Positions 33,238 to 41,345 of a stretch of 64,000 bases of DNA are shown one piece after another; within the stretch, counting starts at the first letter, position 1, and every line of letters starts with the position of its first letter. The notes beneath the pieces were generated by a model, which had not been told where the DNA came from, searched no databases, and worked only from the letters and a program-made list of their open reading frames with translations. Made by a program: the position numbers and the translations under genes. The DNA is from Ferrovibrio xuzhouensis (GTDB lineage: Bacteria > Pseudomonadota > Alphaproteobacteria > Ferrovibrionales > Ferrovibrionaceae): positions 434,001 to 498,000 of the forward strand of contig NZ_JBHRYJ010000001.1 of NCBI RefSeq assembly GCF_042648965.1, given 5' to 3'.

Positions 33238-33999
33238 TCAGCCGTGCAGGTGCAGGGCGGCGCCGTGGCGGCGCAGCCACAGCTGGGCCGCCCGCAGGTC
33301 GGTCTCGCCGCCCAGCAGCTGGGCGCAGAGCCGCCAGAAGGCGCCGCTGTGGTCCATGTGGCGCAGATGGGCCACCTCGTGGGCGATCAGGTAGCGGGTG
33401 ACCAGCGGCGGCGCCATCAGCAGCCGCCACGAGAAGGACAGGTTGCCGTGCGAGGAGCAGCTGCCCCAGCGGCTCTGGGTGTCGCGGACGGTGACCCGGC
33501 GCACCACCACCCCGAGGCCGGCGGCCATATCCCGCGCTGCAGCACCGAATTCGTCCCGGGCCCGCCGCTTGAGCCAGTCACGCAGCCGGCGAGGCAGGTG
33601 TTCGGCCTGGCCGCTGATATGGATTTCGCCGTTTTCCAGCCAGACTCCGCCCCGCAGGTCCGGCCGGTGGCGAATCGTATGGGCAATGCCCTGCAGGGGC
33701 AGCGAGGCCCCGTCCTCCCAGACCTGGACGGCCGGACGCTCGTCCTGACGGGCGAGAATCCAGTCGGCCTGTTCGACCACAAACCGCTGGCCGGACCGCA
33801 GGCTGGCGCGGACCGGCAGGACCAGGACCACGGCGCCGTCGCGGGGCATGACGCGCAGCAACATGCGGCGGGCCCGCGAGTCGCGCCTGACCTGGAACGG
33901 AAAGCTGCGGCCACCGAGCGACAGGCTGTCGGGGCCGATTTCGACCGATGCGGAAATCTGCTTGGCCAAAGACTGGTCCTTGTCATATAACCGTAACAT
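33238..33999 (-). CDS. YgjP-like zinc metallopeptidase (DUF45/M48-related)
   Basis: A 253-residue cytoplasmic protein of the YgjP/SprT-related family. The zinc motif is HEVAHLRHMDH (HExxH plus a further histidine), preceded by the family's SRWGSCSSHGNLSFSWRLL and followed by FWRLCAQLLG. The N-terminal beta-rich part holds the RRDSRARRMLLRVM pattern. Biological role is not established. The start at 33999 lies under the Pho boxes of the divergent ugp operon. A start further downstream cannot be excluded. Confidence 0.87.
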   Translation of the reverse strand: MLRLYDKDQSLAKQISASVEIGPDSLSLGGRSFPFQVRRDSRARRMLLRVMPRDGAVVLVLPVRASLRSGQRFVVEQADWILARQDERPAVQVWEDGASLPLQGIAHTIRHRPDLRGGVWLENGEIHISGQAEHLPRRLRDWLKRRARDEFGAAARDMAAGLGVVVRRVTVRDTQSRWGSCSSHGNLSFSWRLLMAPPLVTRYLIAHEVAHLRHMDHSGAFWRLCAQLLGGETDLRAAQLWLRRHGAALHLHG

Positions 34000-34034
34000 A
34001 AACGCCGCATGACTGTCGTCATACGAACCATAAA
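33980..34034 (+). promoter_or_regulatory. Array of Pho-box half-sites upstream of ugpB
   Basis: Five consecutive 11-base units: TTGTCATATAA, CCGTAACATAA, ACGCCGCATGA, CTGTCGTCATA, CGAACCATAAA. Units 1, 2 and 4 fit the PhoB half-site CTGTCATAWAW well. Spacing of 11 bases puts PhoB on one face of the helix. This is consistent with phosphate-starvation control of ugp. Confidence 0.6.
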
Positions 34035-34085
34035 AAAGTCGCTCTCCACGACTCGGGTGGATTCTTTAGCATTGGAGACAGCAAT

Positions 34086-35426
34086 ATGAAATCGACAGGG
34101 AAACTCGCGCGCACCGCGCTCGCGATGCTGGCCGCTTCGGCCGTTTGCGCGGTGTCCAGCGGGGCACTCGCGGCCGACCGGACCGAAATCCAGTGGTGGC
34201 ACGCGATGGGCGGCCGCCTGGGCGAGCTGGTCAAGGAAATCGCCGACAACTTCAACAAAGGTCAGGACAAGTACACGGTGGTTGCCGTCAACAAGGGCAA
34301 CTACTCCGAGACCCTGACCGCCGCCATGGCCGCCTACCGGGCCGGCAAGGGCCCGACCATCGTGCAGGTCTTCGAGGTCGGCACCGCGACCATGATGGCC
34401 GCCAAGGGCGCCATCGTTCCGGTCTACAAGGTGATGCACGATGCCGGCTACAAGTTCGACCCGGCTACCTACATCCAGTCGGTGACCGGCTACTACACGA
34501 CGACGGACGGCCAGATGCTGTCCTTCCCGTTCAACTCGTCGACCCCGGTCATGTACTACAACAAGGACGCGTTCAAGAAAGCCGGTCTTGATCCCGAGAA
34601 TCCGCCCAAGACCTGGGAAGAGATGGCCGTCGCCCTGCCGAAGCTGAAGGCTTCGGGCGTTGCCTGCCCGCTGACCACCGGCTGGCAGAGCTGGGTGCAG
34701 CTCGAGAATTTCTCGGCCCTGCACAACGTGCCGTTCGCCACCAAGTCGAATGGCTTTGGCGGCATCGACACCCAGCTGGTCTTCAACGGTCCGCTGCAGG
34801 TCCGCCATATCGGCAACCTTGCCAAATGGGCCAAGGAAGGCCTGTTCGTCTATGGCGGCCGCAAGGATGAGTCTGCGGCCAAGTTCGTCTCGGGCGAATG
34901 CGCCATCTTCATGCAGAGCTCGGCCGGTTACGCCACAGTCAAGACCCAGGCCAAGTTCAACTGGGGCATTGGCATGCTGCCGTATTATGCCGATGTGAAG
35001 GGCGCGCCGCAGAATTCGATCATCGGCGGTGCCTCCCTGTGGGTGCTGGCGAAGCACAGCGCGGCCGAATACAAGGGCGCCGCGGCGTTCTTCGATTATC
35101 TCTCGGCGCCTGAGACCCAGAGCTGGTGGCACAAGAACAGCGGCTACCTGCCGATCACCCCGGCGGCCTACGAGCTGACCAAGGTGTCGGGTTTCTATGC
35201 CGCCAATCCGGGCACCGACACCTCGGTCAAGCAGATGACCCTGCATACCCCGACCGAGAATTCGAAGGGCCTGCGGCTCGGCAACTTCGTGCAGATCCGC
35301 GATGCGATCGACGAGGAGCTCGAGGGCGTCTGGGCGGGCAAGAAGACCGCCAAGGAAGCACTTGATACCGCCGTCGAACGCGGCAACAAGCTGCTGCGCC
35401 AGTTCGAGCGCGACAACAAGCGTTAA
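34086..35426 (+). CDS. ugpB: sn-Glycerol-3-phosphate ABC transporter binding protein
   Basis: A 446-residue periplasmic binding protein with a signal peptide (LARTALAMLAASAVCAVSSG, cleavage after ALA). UgpB patterns include TEIQWWHAMGGRLGELVKEIADNFN, NKGNYSETLTAAMAAYRAG, FPFNSSTPVMYYNKDAFKKAG and GGASLWVL. It binds glycerol-3-phosphate or glycerophosphodiesters and feeds UgpA/UgpE. A hairpin follows the gene, as often happens when a binding protein is made in excess of the permease. Upstream Pho-box units suggest PhoB control. Confidence 0.93.
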   Translation: MKSTGKLARTALAMLAASAVCAVSSGALAADRTEIQWWHAMGGRLGELVKEIADNFNKGQDKYTVVAVNKGNYSETLTAAMAAYRAGKGPTIVQVFEVGTATMMAAKGAIVPVYKVMHDAGYKFDPATYIQSVTGYYTTTDGQMLSFPFNSSTPVMYYNKDAFKKAGLDPENPPKTWEEMAVALPKLKASGVACPLTTGWQSWVQLENFSALHNVPFATKSNGFGGIDTQLVFNGPLQVRHIGNLAKWAKEGLFVYGGRKDESAAKFVSGECAIFMQSSAGYATVKTQAKFNWGIGMLPYYADVKGAPQNSIIGGASLWVLAKHSAAEYKGAAAFFDYLSAPETQSWWHKNSGYLPITPAAYELTKVSGFYAANPGTDTSVKQMTLHTPTENSKGLRLGNFVQIRDAIDEELEGVWAGKKTAKEALDTAVERGNKLLRQFERDNKR

Positions 35427-35444
35427 TCTGCTGTAACAGGGGGG

Positions 35445-35477
35445 AAGCCCGCATCTTGACTTGCCGGATGCGGGCTT
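35445..35477 (+). terminator. Hairpin between ugpB and ugpA
   Basis: AAGCCCGCATC pairs with GATGCGGGCTT (11 base pairs), followed by CTTCT. It may act as a leaky terminator or protect the ugpB mRNA, giving more binding protein than permease. Confidence 0.65.
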
Positions 35478-35492
35478 CTTCTATGGCGCGAT

Positions 35493-36374
35493 ATGGAAAA
35501 ACGAGTCGTCTTCAATAACAGGGTCCTGCCCTATCTGCTGGTCGCCCCGCAGATCGCCATCACCCTGATCTTCTTCATCTGGCCGGCCAGCCAGGTGATC
35601 ATCCAGTCGCTGCTGCGCGAGGACGCCTTCGGCACGGTGTCGCATTTCGTCGGCCTGGAAAATTTCCAGATCGTGCTGACCGACGAATATTACCTGCATT
35701 CAATCATCACCACGGCGATCTTCAGTGTTCTGGTGGCCGGCCTCGGCCTCGGCCTGTCACTGCTGCTGGCAGTGACCGCCGACCGCATCGTGCGCGGCGC
35801 CACCGCCTACAAGTCCCTGATCATCTGGCCATACGCGGTGGCCCCGGCCGTCGCTGGCGCGCTCTGGGGCTTCATCTTCCTGCCCGGTCCCGGCGTGCTG
35901 GCCTATTTCCTCGCCCGCATCGGCGTGGACTGGAACTACCTGCTCAACGGCACCCAGGCGATGATCGTCGTCGTTCTGGCGGCAACCTGGAAGCAGATCT
36001 CCTACAATTTCCTGTTCTTCCTGGCCGGCCTGCAGTCGATCCCGAAATCGCTGATCGAGGCGGCGGCCATCGACGGCGCCAGCCCGACGCGCCGCTTCTG
36101 GACCATCATCCTGCCGCTGCTGACGCCGACCCTGTTCTTCCTGATCGTCGTCAACATGACCTACGCCTTCTTCGAGACCTTCGGCGTCATCCATGCCACC
36201 ACTCGCGGCGGCCCGGCCAAGGCGACCGAAATCCTGGTCTACAAGGTCTGGTATGACGGCTTCGAGGCCCAGGACCTGGGCGGATCGGCGGCCCAGTCGG
36301 CGATCCTGATGGCCATCGTGATCGTGCTGACCGTCATGCAGTTCCGCTACATCGAGCGCCGGGTGCATTACTGA
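35493..36374 (+). CDS. ugpA: Glycerol-3-phosphate ABC transporter permease UgpA
   Basis: A 293-residue inner-membrane permease with six spans. The cytoplasmic EAA loop that contacts the ATPase is EAAAIDGASPTRRFWTIILP. The start VLPYLLVAPQIAITLIFFIWPA is typical of UgpA/MalF-type permeases. It overlaps ugpE at TGATG (36372-36376), so translation is coupled. Confidence 0.93.
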   Translation: MEKRVVFNNRVLPYLLVAPQIAITLIFFIWPASQVIIQSLLREDAFGTVSHFVGLENFQIVLTDEYYLHSIITTAIFSVLVAGLGLGLSLLLAVTADRIVRGATAYKSLIIWPYAVAPAVAGALWGFIFLPGPGVLAYFLARIGVDWNYLLNGTQAMIVVVLAATWKQISYNFLFFLAGLQSIPKSLIEAAAIDGASPTRRFWTIILPLLTPTLFFLIVVNMTYAFFETFGVIHATTRGGPAKATEILVYKVWYDGFEAQDLGGSAAQSAILMAIVIVLTVMQFRYIERRVHY

Positions 36375-37231
36375 TGATCGAACGCCGCCCCGTCGCCGAT
36401 TTTTTCAGCCACGCGATCATGCTGGTATCGATCGCCATCGTCGTCTTTCCGATCTACCTGGCGGTCGTCGCGGCCTCGCATACCCTGCAGGACGTGATGC
36501 AGGCGCCGATGCCGCTGCTGCCCGGCGACCTGCTGTTCCACAATCTGGCCGCCGCCCTGTTCAACGGGCCGGAAAACGTCATGGCGGGCGGCAGTTCGCC
36601 GGCCCTGATGCTGATGGTGAACAGCATCATCATGTCGCTGGCCATCGCCATCGGCAAGATCGCCATCTCGCTGCTGTCGGCCTTTGCTATCGTCTATTTC
36701 CGCTTCCCGCTGCGGATGTTCTTCTTCTGGATGATTTTTATCACCCTGATGCTGCCGGTCGAGGTGCGCATCCTGCCGACCTACAAGATCGTCGCCGACC
36801 TGGGCATGCTCGACAGTTACGGCGGCCTGGTGCTGCCGCTGATCGCTTCGGCAACGGCGACCTTCTTCTTCCGCCAGTTCTTCATGACGGTACCGGACGA
36901 AATGATCGAGGCCGCCCGCATCGACGGCGCCGGGCCGTTGCGTTTCCTGTGGGACATCCTGATCCCGCTCAGCCGCACCAACATCGCGGCCCTGTTCGTC
37001 ATCCTGTTCATCTACGGCTGGAACCAGTATCTCTGGCCGCTGATGGTATCGACGGACGTTCGCTATCAGACCATCGTGCTGGCGCTTGGCCGCATGATGC
37101 TGGCGCCGGAGGCGGCCTACGAATGGCCGATCATCATGTCGACCGCCGTGCTAGCCCTGCTGCCGCCGATTCTGGTCGTGGTGCTGATGCAGCGCTGGTT
37201 CGTCAAAGGCCTTGTAGAGACGGAAAAATAG
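36374..37231 (+). CDS. ugpE: Glycerol-3-phosphate ABC transporter permease UgpE
   Basis: The second permease, 285 residues and six spans (MalG-type). EAA loop: EAARIDGAGPLRFLWDILIP. Characteristic phrases are LPVEVRILPTYKIVADLGMLDSY and FIYGWNQYLWPLMVSTD. Start ATG 36374 overlaps the ugpA stop. The ugpC start follows the ugpE stop by 2 bases. Confidence 0.93.
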   Translation: MIERRPVADFFSHAIMLVSIAIVVFPIYLAVVAASHTLQDVMQAPMPLLPGDLLFHNLAAALFNGPENVMAGGSSPALMLMVNSIIMSLAIAIGKIAISLLSAFAIVYFRFPLRMFFFWMIFITLMLPVEVRILPTYKIVADLGMLDSYGGLVLPLIASATATFFFRQFFMTVPDEMIEAARIDGAGPLRFLWDILIPLSRTNIAALFVILFIYGWNQYLWPLMVSTDVRYQTIVLALGRMMLAPEAAYEWPIIMSTAVLALLPPILVVVLMQRWFVKGLVETEK

Positions 37232-37233
37232 TC

Positions 37234-38322
37234 ATGGCAAAAGTTACGCTGCAGGGCGTCAAGAAAAATTACGGGCCGGTCAGGGCGATCCATGGCATCG
37301 ACATGGAAATCGCGGACGGCGAGTTCATCGTCATCGTCGGTCCGTCGGGTTGCGGCAAGTCGACCCTGCTGCGCATGATCGCCGGTCTCGAGGCGATCAC
37401 CGAGGGCACCGTGTCGATCGGCGACCGCGTGGTCAACCAGATCGAGCCGGCCGATCGCGACATCGCCATGGTGTTCCAGAATTACGCGCTCTATCCGCAT
37501 ATGAGCGTCTACGAGAACATGTCCTACGGCCTGCGCATCCGCGGCAAGAGCAAGGCCGAGATCGAGCAGCGCGTGCAACGCGCCGCCGAAATCCTGCAGC
37601 TGCAGCCCTATCTGCAGCGCCGGCCGCGCGAACTGTCGGGCGGCCAGCGCCAGCGCGTCGCCATGGGCCGGGCCATCGTGCGCGAACCCAGCGTGTTCCT
37701 GTTCGACGAACCGCTGTCCAACCTGGATGCCAAGCTGCGCGTGCAGATGCGCCTCGAGATCAAGCGGCTGCACCAGCAGCTCGGCGTGACCTCGATCTAC
37801 GTCACCCACGACCAGGTCGAGGCGATGACGCTGGCCGACCGGTTGGTGGTGATGAACCAGGGCCGCGCCGACCAGATCGGCACCCCGCAGGACGTTTACA
37901 ACCGCCCGGCCACCACCTACGTCGGCGGCTTCATCGGGTCACCCGCGATGAATTTCATCGCCTGCCGCGTCGAGGGCAATGCCGGGGCCCTGCAGCTCAT
38001 CCTGCAGGATGGCGCCCGACTGGCGGCACCGGCGGCATGGTCGATGCCGGCCGGCGATTACCTGCTCGGCCTGCGCCCCGAACAGCTCCGTCTGGCCCGG
38101 CCGGGCGAGACACCGCAGCTGGAACTGCTGGTGGATGTCGCCGAGGAGCTGGGGGCGGACACCCTGCTGCACGGGCGGATCGCCGGCGAGGAGATCGTGG
38201 CCCGCGTGCCCAGCAATGCCGGCTTTCACGACCGGTCTCGTCCCGGCATGATGGTGGACATGGCATCGACGCATTTGTTTGATCGCGAAAGCGGCCTGCG
38301 CATCGCAGCCGGCAGCCCCTGA
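37234..38322 (+). CDS. ugpC: Glycerol-3-phosphate ABC transporter ATPase
   Basis: A 362-residue ATPase of the MalK/UgpC group. Walker A GPSGCGKST, signature LSGGQRQRVAMGRAIV, Walker B VFLFDEPLSNLDAKL and switch YVTHDQVEAMTLADR are present. The C-terminal TOBE-type regulatory domain begins near residue 240 (GSPAMNFIACRVEG; LLGLRPEQLRLA). Start ATG 37234 (AKVTLQGVKKNYGPV) is chosen from family alignment; the frame is open far upstream. It ends the ugpBAEC operon. Confidence 0.94.
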   Translation: MAKVTLQGVKKNYGPVRAIHGIDMEIADGEFIVIVGPSGCGKSTLLRMIAGLEAITEGTVSIGDRVVNQIEPADRDIAMVFQNYALYPHMSVYENMSYGLRIRGKSKAEIEQRVQRAAEILQLQPYLQRRPRELSGGQRQRVAMGRAIVREPSVFLFDEPLSNLDAKLRVQMRLEIKRLHQQLGVTSIYVTHDQVEAMTLADRLVVMNQGRADQIGTPQDVYNRPATTYVGGFIGSPAMNFIACRVEGNAGALQLILQDGARLAAPAAWSMPAGDYLLGLRPEQLRLARPGETPQLELLVDVAEELGADTLLHGRIAGEEIVARVPSNAGFHDRSRPGMMVDMASTHLFDRESGLRIAAGSP

Positions 38323-38354
38323 AGCAGGCCGCCCGGAAGCCCCTCGCCGCGCGG

Positions 38355-38774
38355 CTAATCCGATCCGAGATTAAACGACCCGGTGAAGGTACTGGACGGC
38401 CCGAGATTCGGGCGCGCCTCGGCAGCTTCCCGGCTCAAGCCGTCGCAGCTGAAGGTGGCCCGGATCGGCGATGTCGCCGAGCAGGCATACAGGTCCAGCT
38501 TGTTTTCCATCAGCCCTGGATTGGTGCAGTTCCTGGTTACCAGCCGGCGGATGTCCTCGACCGAATTGAGCGCCTTGCTGTAGCAGACCGACAAGGTCGG
38601 CTTGCCGTTTGGCCCCTTCTGTGGCGCCAGGGAGGCCACGGCATACTGGCTTTCTTCCCCGGGCTTCCAGTTGGCCAGGGTATACGGTTCAGGACCCGCG
38701 CCGCTGCATGCCGCAAGCAGGCACAGCAGGCCCACAGCCTGTGCCAAACGGATTGATCCGGCAGACAGTTCCAT
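38355..38774 (-). CDS. Small lipoprotein of unknown function
   Basis: A 139-residue predicted lipoprotein (signal ending VGLLCLLAAC). The mature domain has several cysteines (LSVCYSKALN, TRNCTNPG, LYACSAT, TFSCDGL) that could form two disulfides. It resembles small exported proteins conserved in some Alphaproteobacteria, but I do not recognise the family. It lies tail-to-tail with ugpC and head-to-head with the epimerase gene, and is transcribed alone. Confidence 0.7.
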   Translation of the reverse strand: MELSAGSIRLAQAVGLLCLLAACSGAGPEPYTLANWKPGEESQYAVASLAPQKGPNGKPTLSVCYSKALNSVEDIRRLVTRNCTNPGLMENKLDLYACSATSPIRATFSCDGLSREAAEARPNLGPSSTFTGSFNLGSD

Positions 38775-38884
38775 CCGGTTAAAATGCCTTCCTTCGGCGC
38801 CTCCCGCAACGGCTGTCCCTTACAAAAGCACGTATTTCAGGGCATAGTCCGCGCCGGTTTCCCCTCTGGACCCCGGATTTCAGC

Positions 38885-39871
38885 ATGCCCAGCATTCAGT
38901 GGCGCGGCCTTCCCGTTATCGTGACCGGCGGCGCCGGTTTCATTGGATCGAACCTGGTGCACCGGCTGGTCGGGCTTGGCGCCGCGGTGACCGTGGTCGA
39001 CCGCATGCTGGCGCAATATGGCGCCAATCCCTTCAACCTCGCGGAAGCCGAGGATCGGATCACCCTGATCGAGGCCGATATCGGCGCCGAGGGCGCGATC
39101 GACGCGGCGGTCGGCCAGGCCGCCGTGATCTTCAACCTCGCCGGCCAGACCTCGCATATGGATTCCATGCAGCAGCCGCTGGAAGACCTGCGGCTCAACC
39201 AGGAGGCCAACCTGCGCTTCCTGGAGCTGGTGCGCCGCCGCAATCCGCAGACACGGCTGGTGTTCAGCTCGACCCGTCAGTTCTATGGCCCGCCGCGCTA
39301 TCTGCCGGTGAACGAGGCGCACCCGATCGTGCCGCCGGACATCAACGGCATCCACAAGTTCGCCGCCGAAACCTACCACCTGCTGTATGCCCGTATTTAC
39401 GGTCTGCGCACCACCGCGCTGCGGCTGACCAACGTGTTCGGTCCGCGCATGCGCATCCGCGATGCCAAGCAGACCTTCCTCGGCGTGTGGATCCGCCATG
39501 TGGTGCAGGACACCGCCTTCGAGGTCTGGGGCGGCGAGCAGCGCCGCGACTTCACCTATGTCGACGACCTGATCGATGCCCTGCTGCTGACCGCCGGCAG
39601 CGACGCCACCATCGGCCAGGCCTTCAATGTCGGCGGCTGCCCGCCGCTGACCCTGCTCGACCTCGCCGAACTGCTGGTGCGCGGTTCCGGCAGCGGTCGG
39701 TATGAGCGTAAGGAATTCCCGGCAGAGCGCAAGAAGATCGACATCGGCGACTATTACAGCGACGATACGGCTTTCCGTGCCGCGACCGGCTGGCAACCGG
39801 CCACCACGCTGACCGATGGCCTCGCCCGCACCGTCTCGTACTATCGCGGCAATGCCGCGCATTATCTGTGA
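38885..39871 (+). CDS. NAD-dependent epimerase/dehydratase-like SDR with altered active site
   Basis: A 328-residue extended SDR of the nucleotide-sugar epimerase/dehydratase type. The nucleotide loop is TGGAGFIGSNLVHRL; NLAGQTSHMDSM and FSSTRQFYGPP follow the family. At the catalytic YxxxK position the protein reads NGIHK, so the lysine is kept but the tyrosine is asparagine. The rest of the fold, including LRLTNVFGPRMR and RRDFTYVDDLIDALL, is intact. The gene starts a sugar/surface cluster; the aminotransferase gene follows after 10 bases. It may be a catalytically different or regulatory member rather than a normal epimerase. Confidence 0.87.
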   Translation: MPSIQWRGLPVIVTGGAGFIGSNLVHRLVGLGAAVTVVDRMLAQYGANPFNLAEAEDRITLIEADIGAEGAIDAAVGQAAVIFNLAGQTSHMDSMQQPLEDLRLNQEANLRFLELVRRRNPQTRLVFSSTRQFYGPPRYLPVNEAHPIVPPDINGIHKFAAETYHLLYARIYGLRTTALRLTNVFGPRMRIRDAKQTFLGVWIRHVVQDTAFEVWGGEQRRDFTYVDDLIDALLLTAGSDATIGQAFNVGGCPPLTLLDLAELLVRGSGSGRYERKEFPAERKKIDIGDYYSDDTAFRAATGWQPATTLTDGLARTVSYYRGNAAHYL

Positions 39872-39881
39872 GCTCCGCAGC

Positions 39882-41003
39882 ATGATCCCGCAGACCAATC
39901 CGAAAGCGACCTACCTGGAACAGAAGCCGGCGATCGACGCGGCGATCCGGCGCGTGCTCGACAGCGGCTGGTATGTCGGCGGCGAAGAGGTTGCCGCTTT
40001 CGAGGCCGAGTTTGCCGCCTGGAGCGGCAGCCGCCATGCGGTGGCGGTGGCCAGCGGCACCGATGCCCTGATCGTTGCACTCCGCGGCCTCGGCGTCGGC
40101 CCCGGCGATGCCGTCATCACGGTGTCCCATACTGCCGTTGCCACCGTGGCCGCCATCGAGCTGACCGGCGCAACGCCGGTGCTGGTCGATGTCGACCACT
40201 ACTGGACGCTCGATCCTGAGCGGCTGGAGGCCCTGCTGGCGAACTGGCCGGCCGAGGCACCAAAAGCCAAGGCGCTCATTCCGGTGCACCTCTATGGCCA
40301 GCCGGCGGCGATGCCGGCCCTGCAGGCGATCGCCGACCGCCACGGCCTCGCGGTGCTGGAAGACAATTCCCAGGCCCATGGCGCGATGCTCGGCGGCCGC
40401 ATGGTCGGCCGCTGGGGCAAGGTCGCGGCCTACAGCCTGTATCCGACCAAGAATCTCGGTGCCATCGGCGATGGCGGCATCATCACCACCGACGACGACG
40501 CACTGGCCGAAATCATGCGGGCCTTGCGTGAATACGGCTGGCGCCAGCGCTATATCAGCGACATTGCCGGCATGAACAGCCGCCTCGATCCGCTGCAGGC
40601 GGCGATCCTGCGCACCAAGCTGACCAGCCTCGACCACGACACTGCGCGCCGGCAGGCGGTTGCCGCCCGCTATACCGAGGGCCTCGCCGGCCTGGCCGGC
40701 CTTGCCCTGCCCGCCGTCCGTGACGGCGCCGTGCCGGCCTGGCACCAGTATGTCATCGACGCCGGCGCCCGCCGCGACGCCCTGCAGGCCGCCCTGCGCG
40801 AAGCCGGCATCGGCACGCTGGTGCATTATCCGGTGCCGGTGCATCTGCAGCCGGCCTACAAGGGCAGGATCGTGCTGGGCCCCGGCGGCCTGCCGCGCAC
40901 GGAAGCGGCGGCCGGCAGCATTCTCAGCCTGCCGATGTTCCCGCAGCTCGCGGATGCGGATGTCGCCGCGGTGATCGCCGCGGTGCGGCGGATCTGGGGC
41001 TGA
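39882..41003 (+). CDS. DegT/DnrJ/EryC1-family sugar aminotransferase
   Basis: A 373-residue PLP enzyme that aminates keto-sugar nucleotides. The PLP lysine is in SLYPTKNLGAIGDGG. Other marks are SGTDALIVALRGLGVGPGD, VLEDNSQAHGA (aspartate to the PLP ring) and the C-terminal VHYPVPVHLQPAYK. The start ATG 39882 begins IPQTNPKATYLEQ, just 10 bases after the epimerase stop; the frame is open upstream. With the SDR gene it would make an amino sugar for a surface glycan; the exact sugar is unknown. Confidence 0.92.
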   Translation: MIPQTNPKATYLEQKPAIDAAIRRVLDSGWYVGGEEVAAFEAEFAAWSGSRHAVAVASGTDALIVALRGLGVGPGDAVITVSHTAVATVAAIELTGATPVLVDVDHYWTLDPERLEALLANWPAEAPKAKALIPVHLYGQPAAMPALQAIADRHGLAVLEDNSQAHGAMLGGRMVGRWGKVAAYSLYPTKNLGAIGDGGIITTDDDALAEIMRALREYGWRQRYISDIAGMNSRLDPLQAAILRTKLTSLDHDTARRQAVAARYTEGLAGLAGLALPAVRDGAVPAWHQYVIDAGARRDALQAALREAGIGTLVHYPVPVHLQPAYKGRIVLGPGGLPRTEAAAGSILSLPMFPQLADADVAAVIAAVRRIWG

Positions 41004-41009
41004 GACGGC

Positions 41010-41345
41010 TCAGGCCGAGCGGGTGATCAGGAAGACGCCGCCGCAGACCAGCAGGATGCCAGCCAGCTTCGGCAGGCTCATCGCCTCGCCATAGAGCCAG
41101 ACGCCGAGAAACGCCACCAGCACGTAGGACAGCGAGACGCTCGGGAAAGCCACCGAGACCGGGATGCGCCGCAGCGCGTACATGTAGCACAGCGCGGCAG
41201 CGAAATAGAGTGCGAGACCGGCAATAGACGACACACTGAAGAACTGCTGCAGCAGCGTGTCGCCATGGGCACCCGCCTTCAGCAGCACCTGCCCGACCAC
41301 GCCGAGCAGGATGCCGATGCCAAGCGCGACATAGAAAATCGTCAT
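41010..41345 (-). CDS. EamA/SMR-like small membrane protein
   Basis: A 111-residue protein with four membrane helices. GVVGQVLLKAGAHGDTLL and YALRRIPVSVAFPSVSLSYV fit the EamA/small multidrug resistance fold (the ArnE/ArnF type of lipid-linked sugar flippase). It is coupled by ATGA to an ArnC-like glycosyltransferase gene. Context suggests flipping of an undecaprenyl-linked sugar rather than drug export. It converges with the aminotransferase gene. Confidence 0.85.
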   Translation of the reverse strand: MTIFYVALGIGILLGVVGQVLLKAGAHGDTLLQQFFSVSSIAGLALYFAAALCYMYALRRIPVSVAFPSVSLSYVLVAFLGVWLYGEAMSLPKLAGILLVCGGVFLITRSA

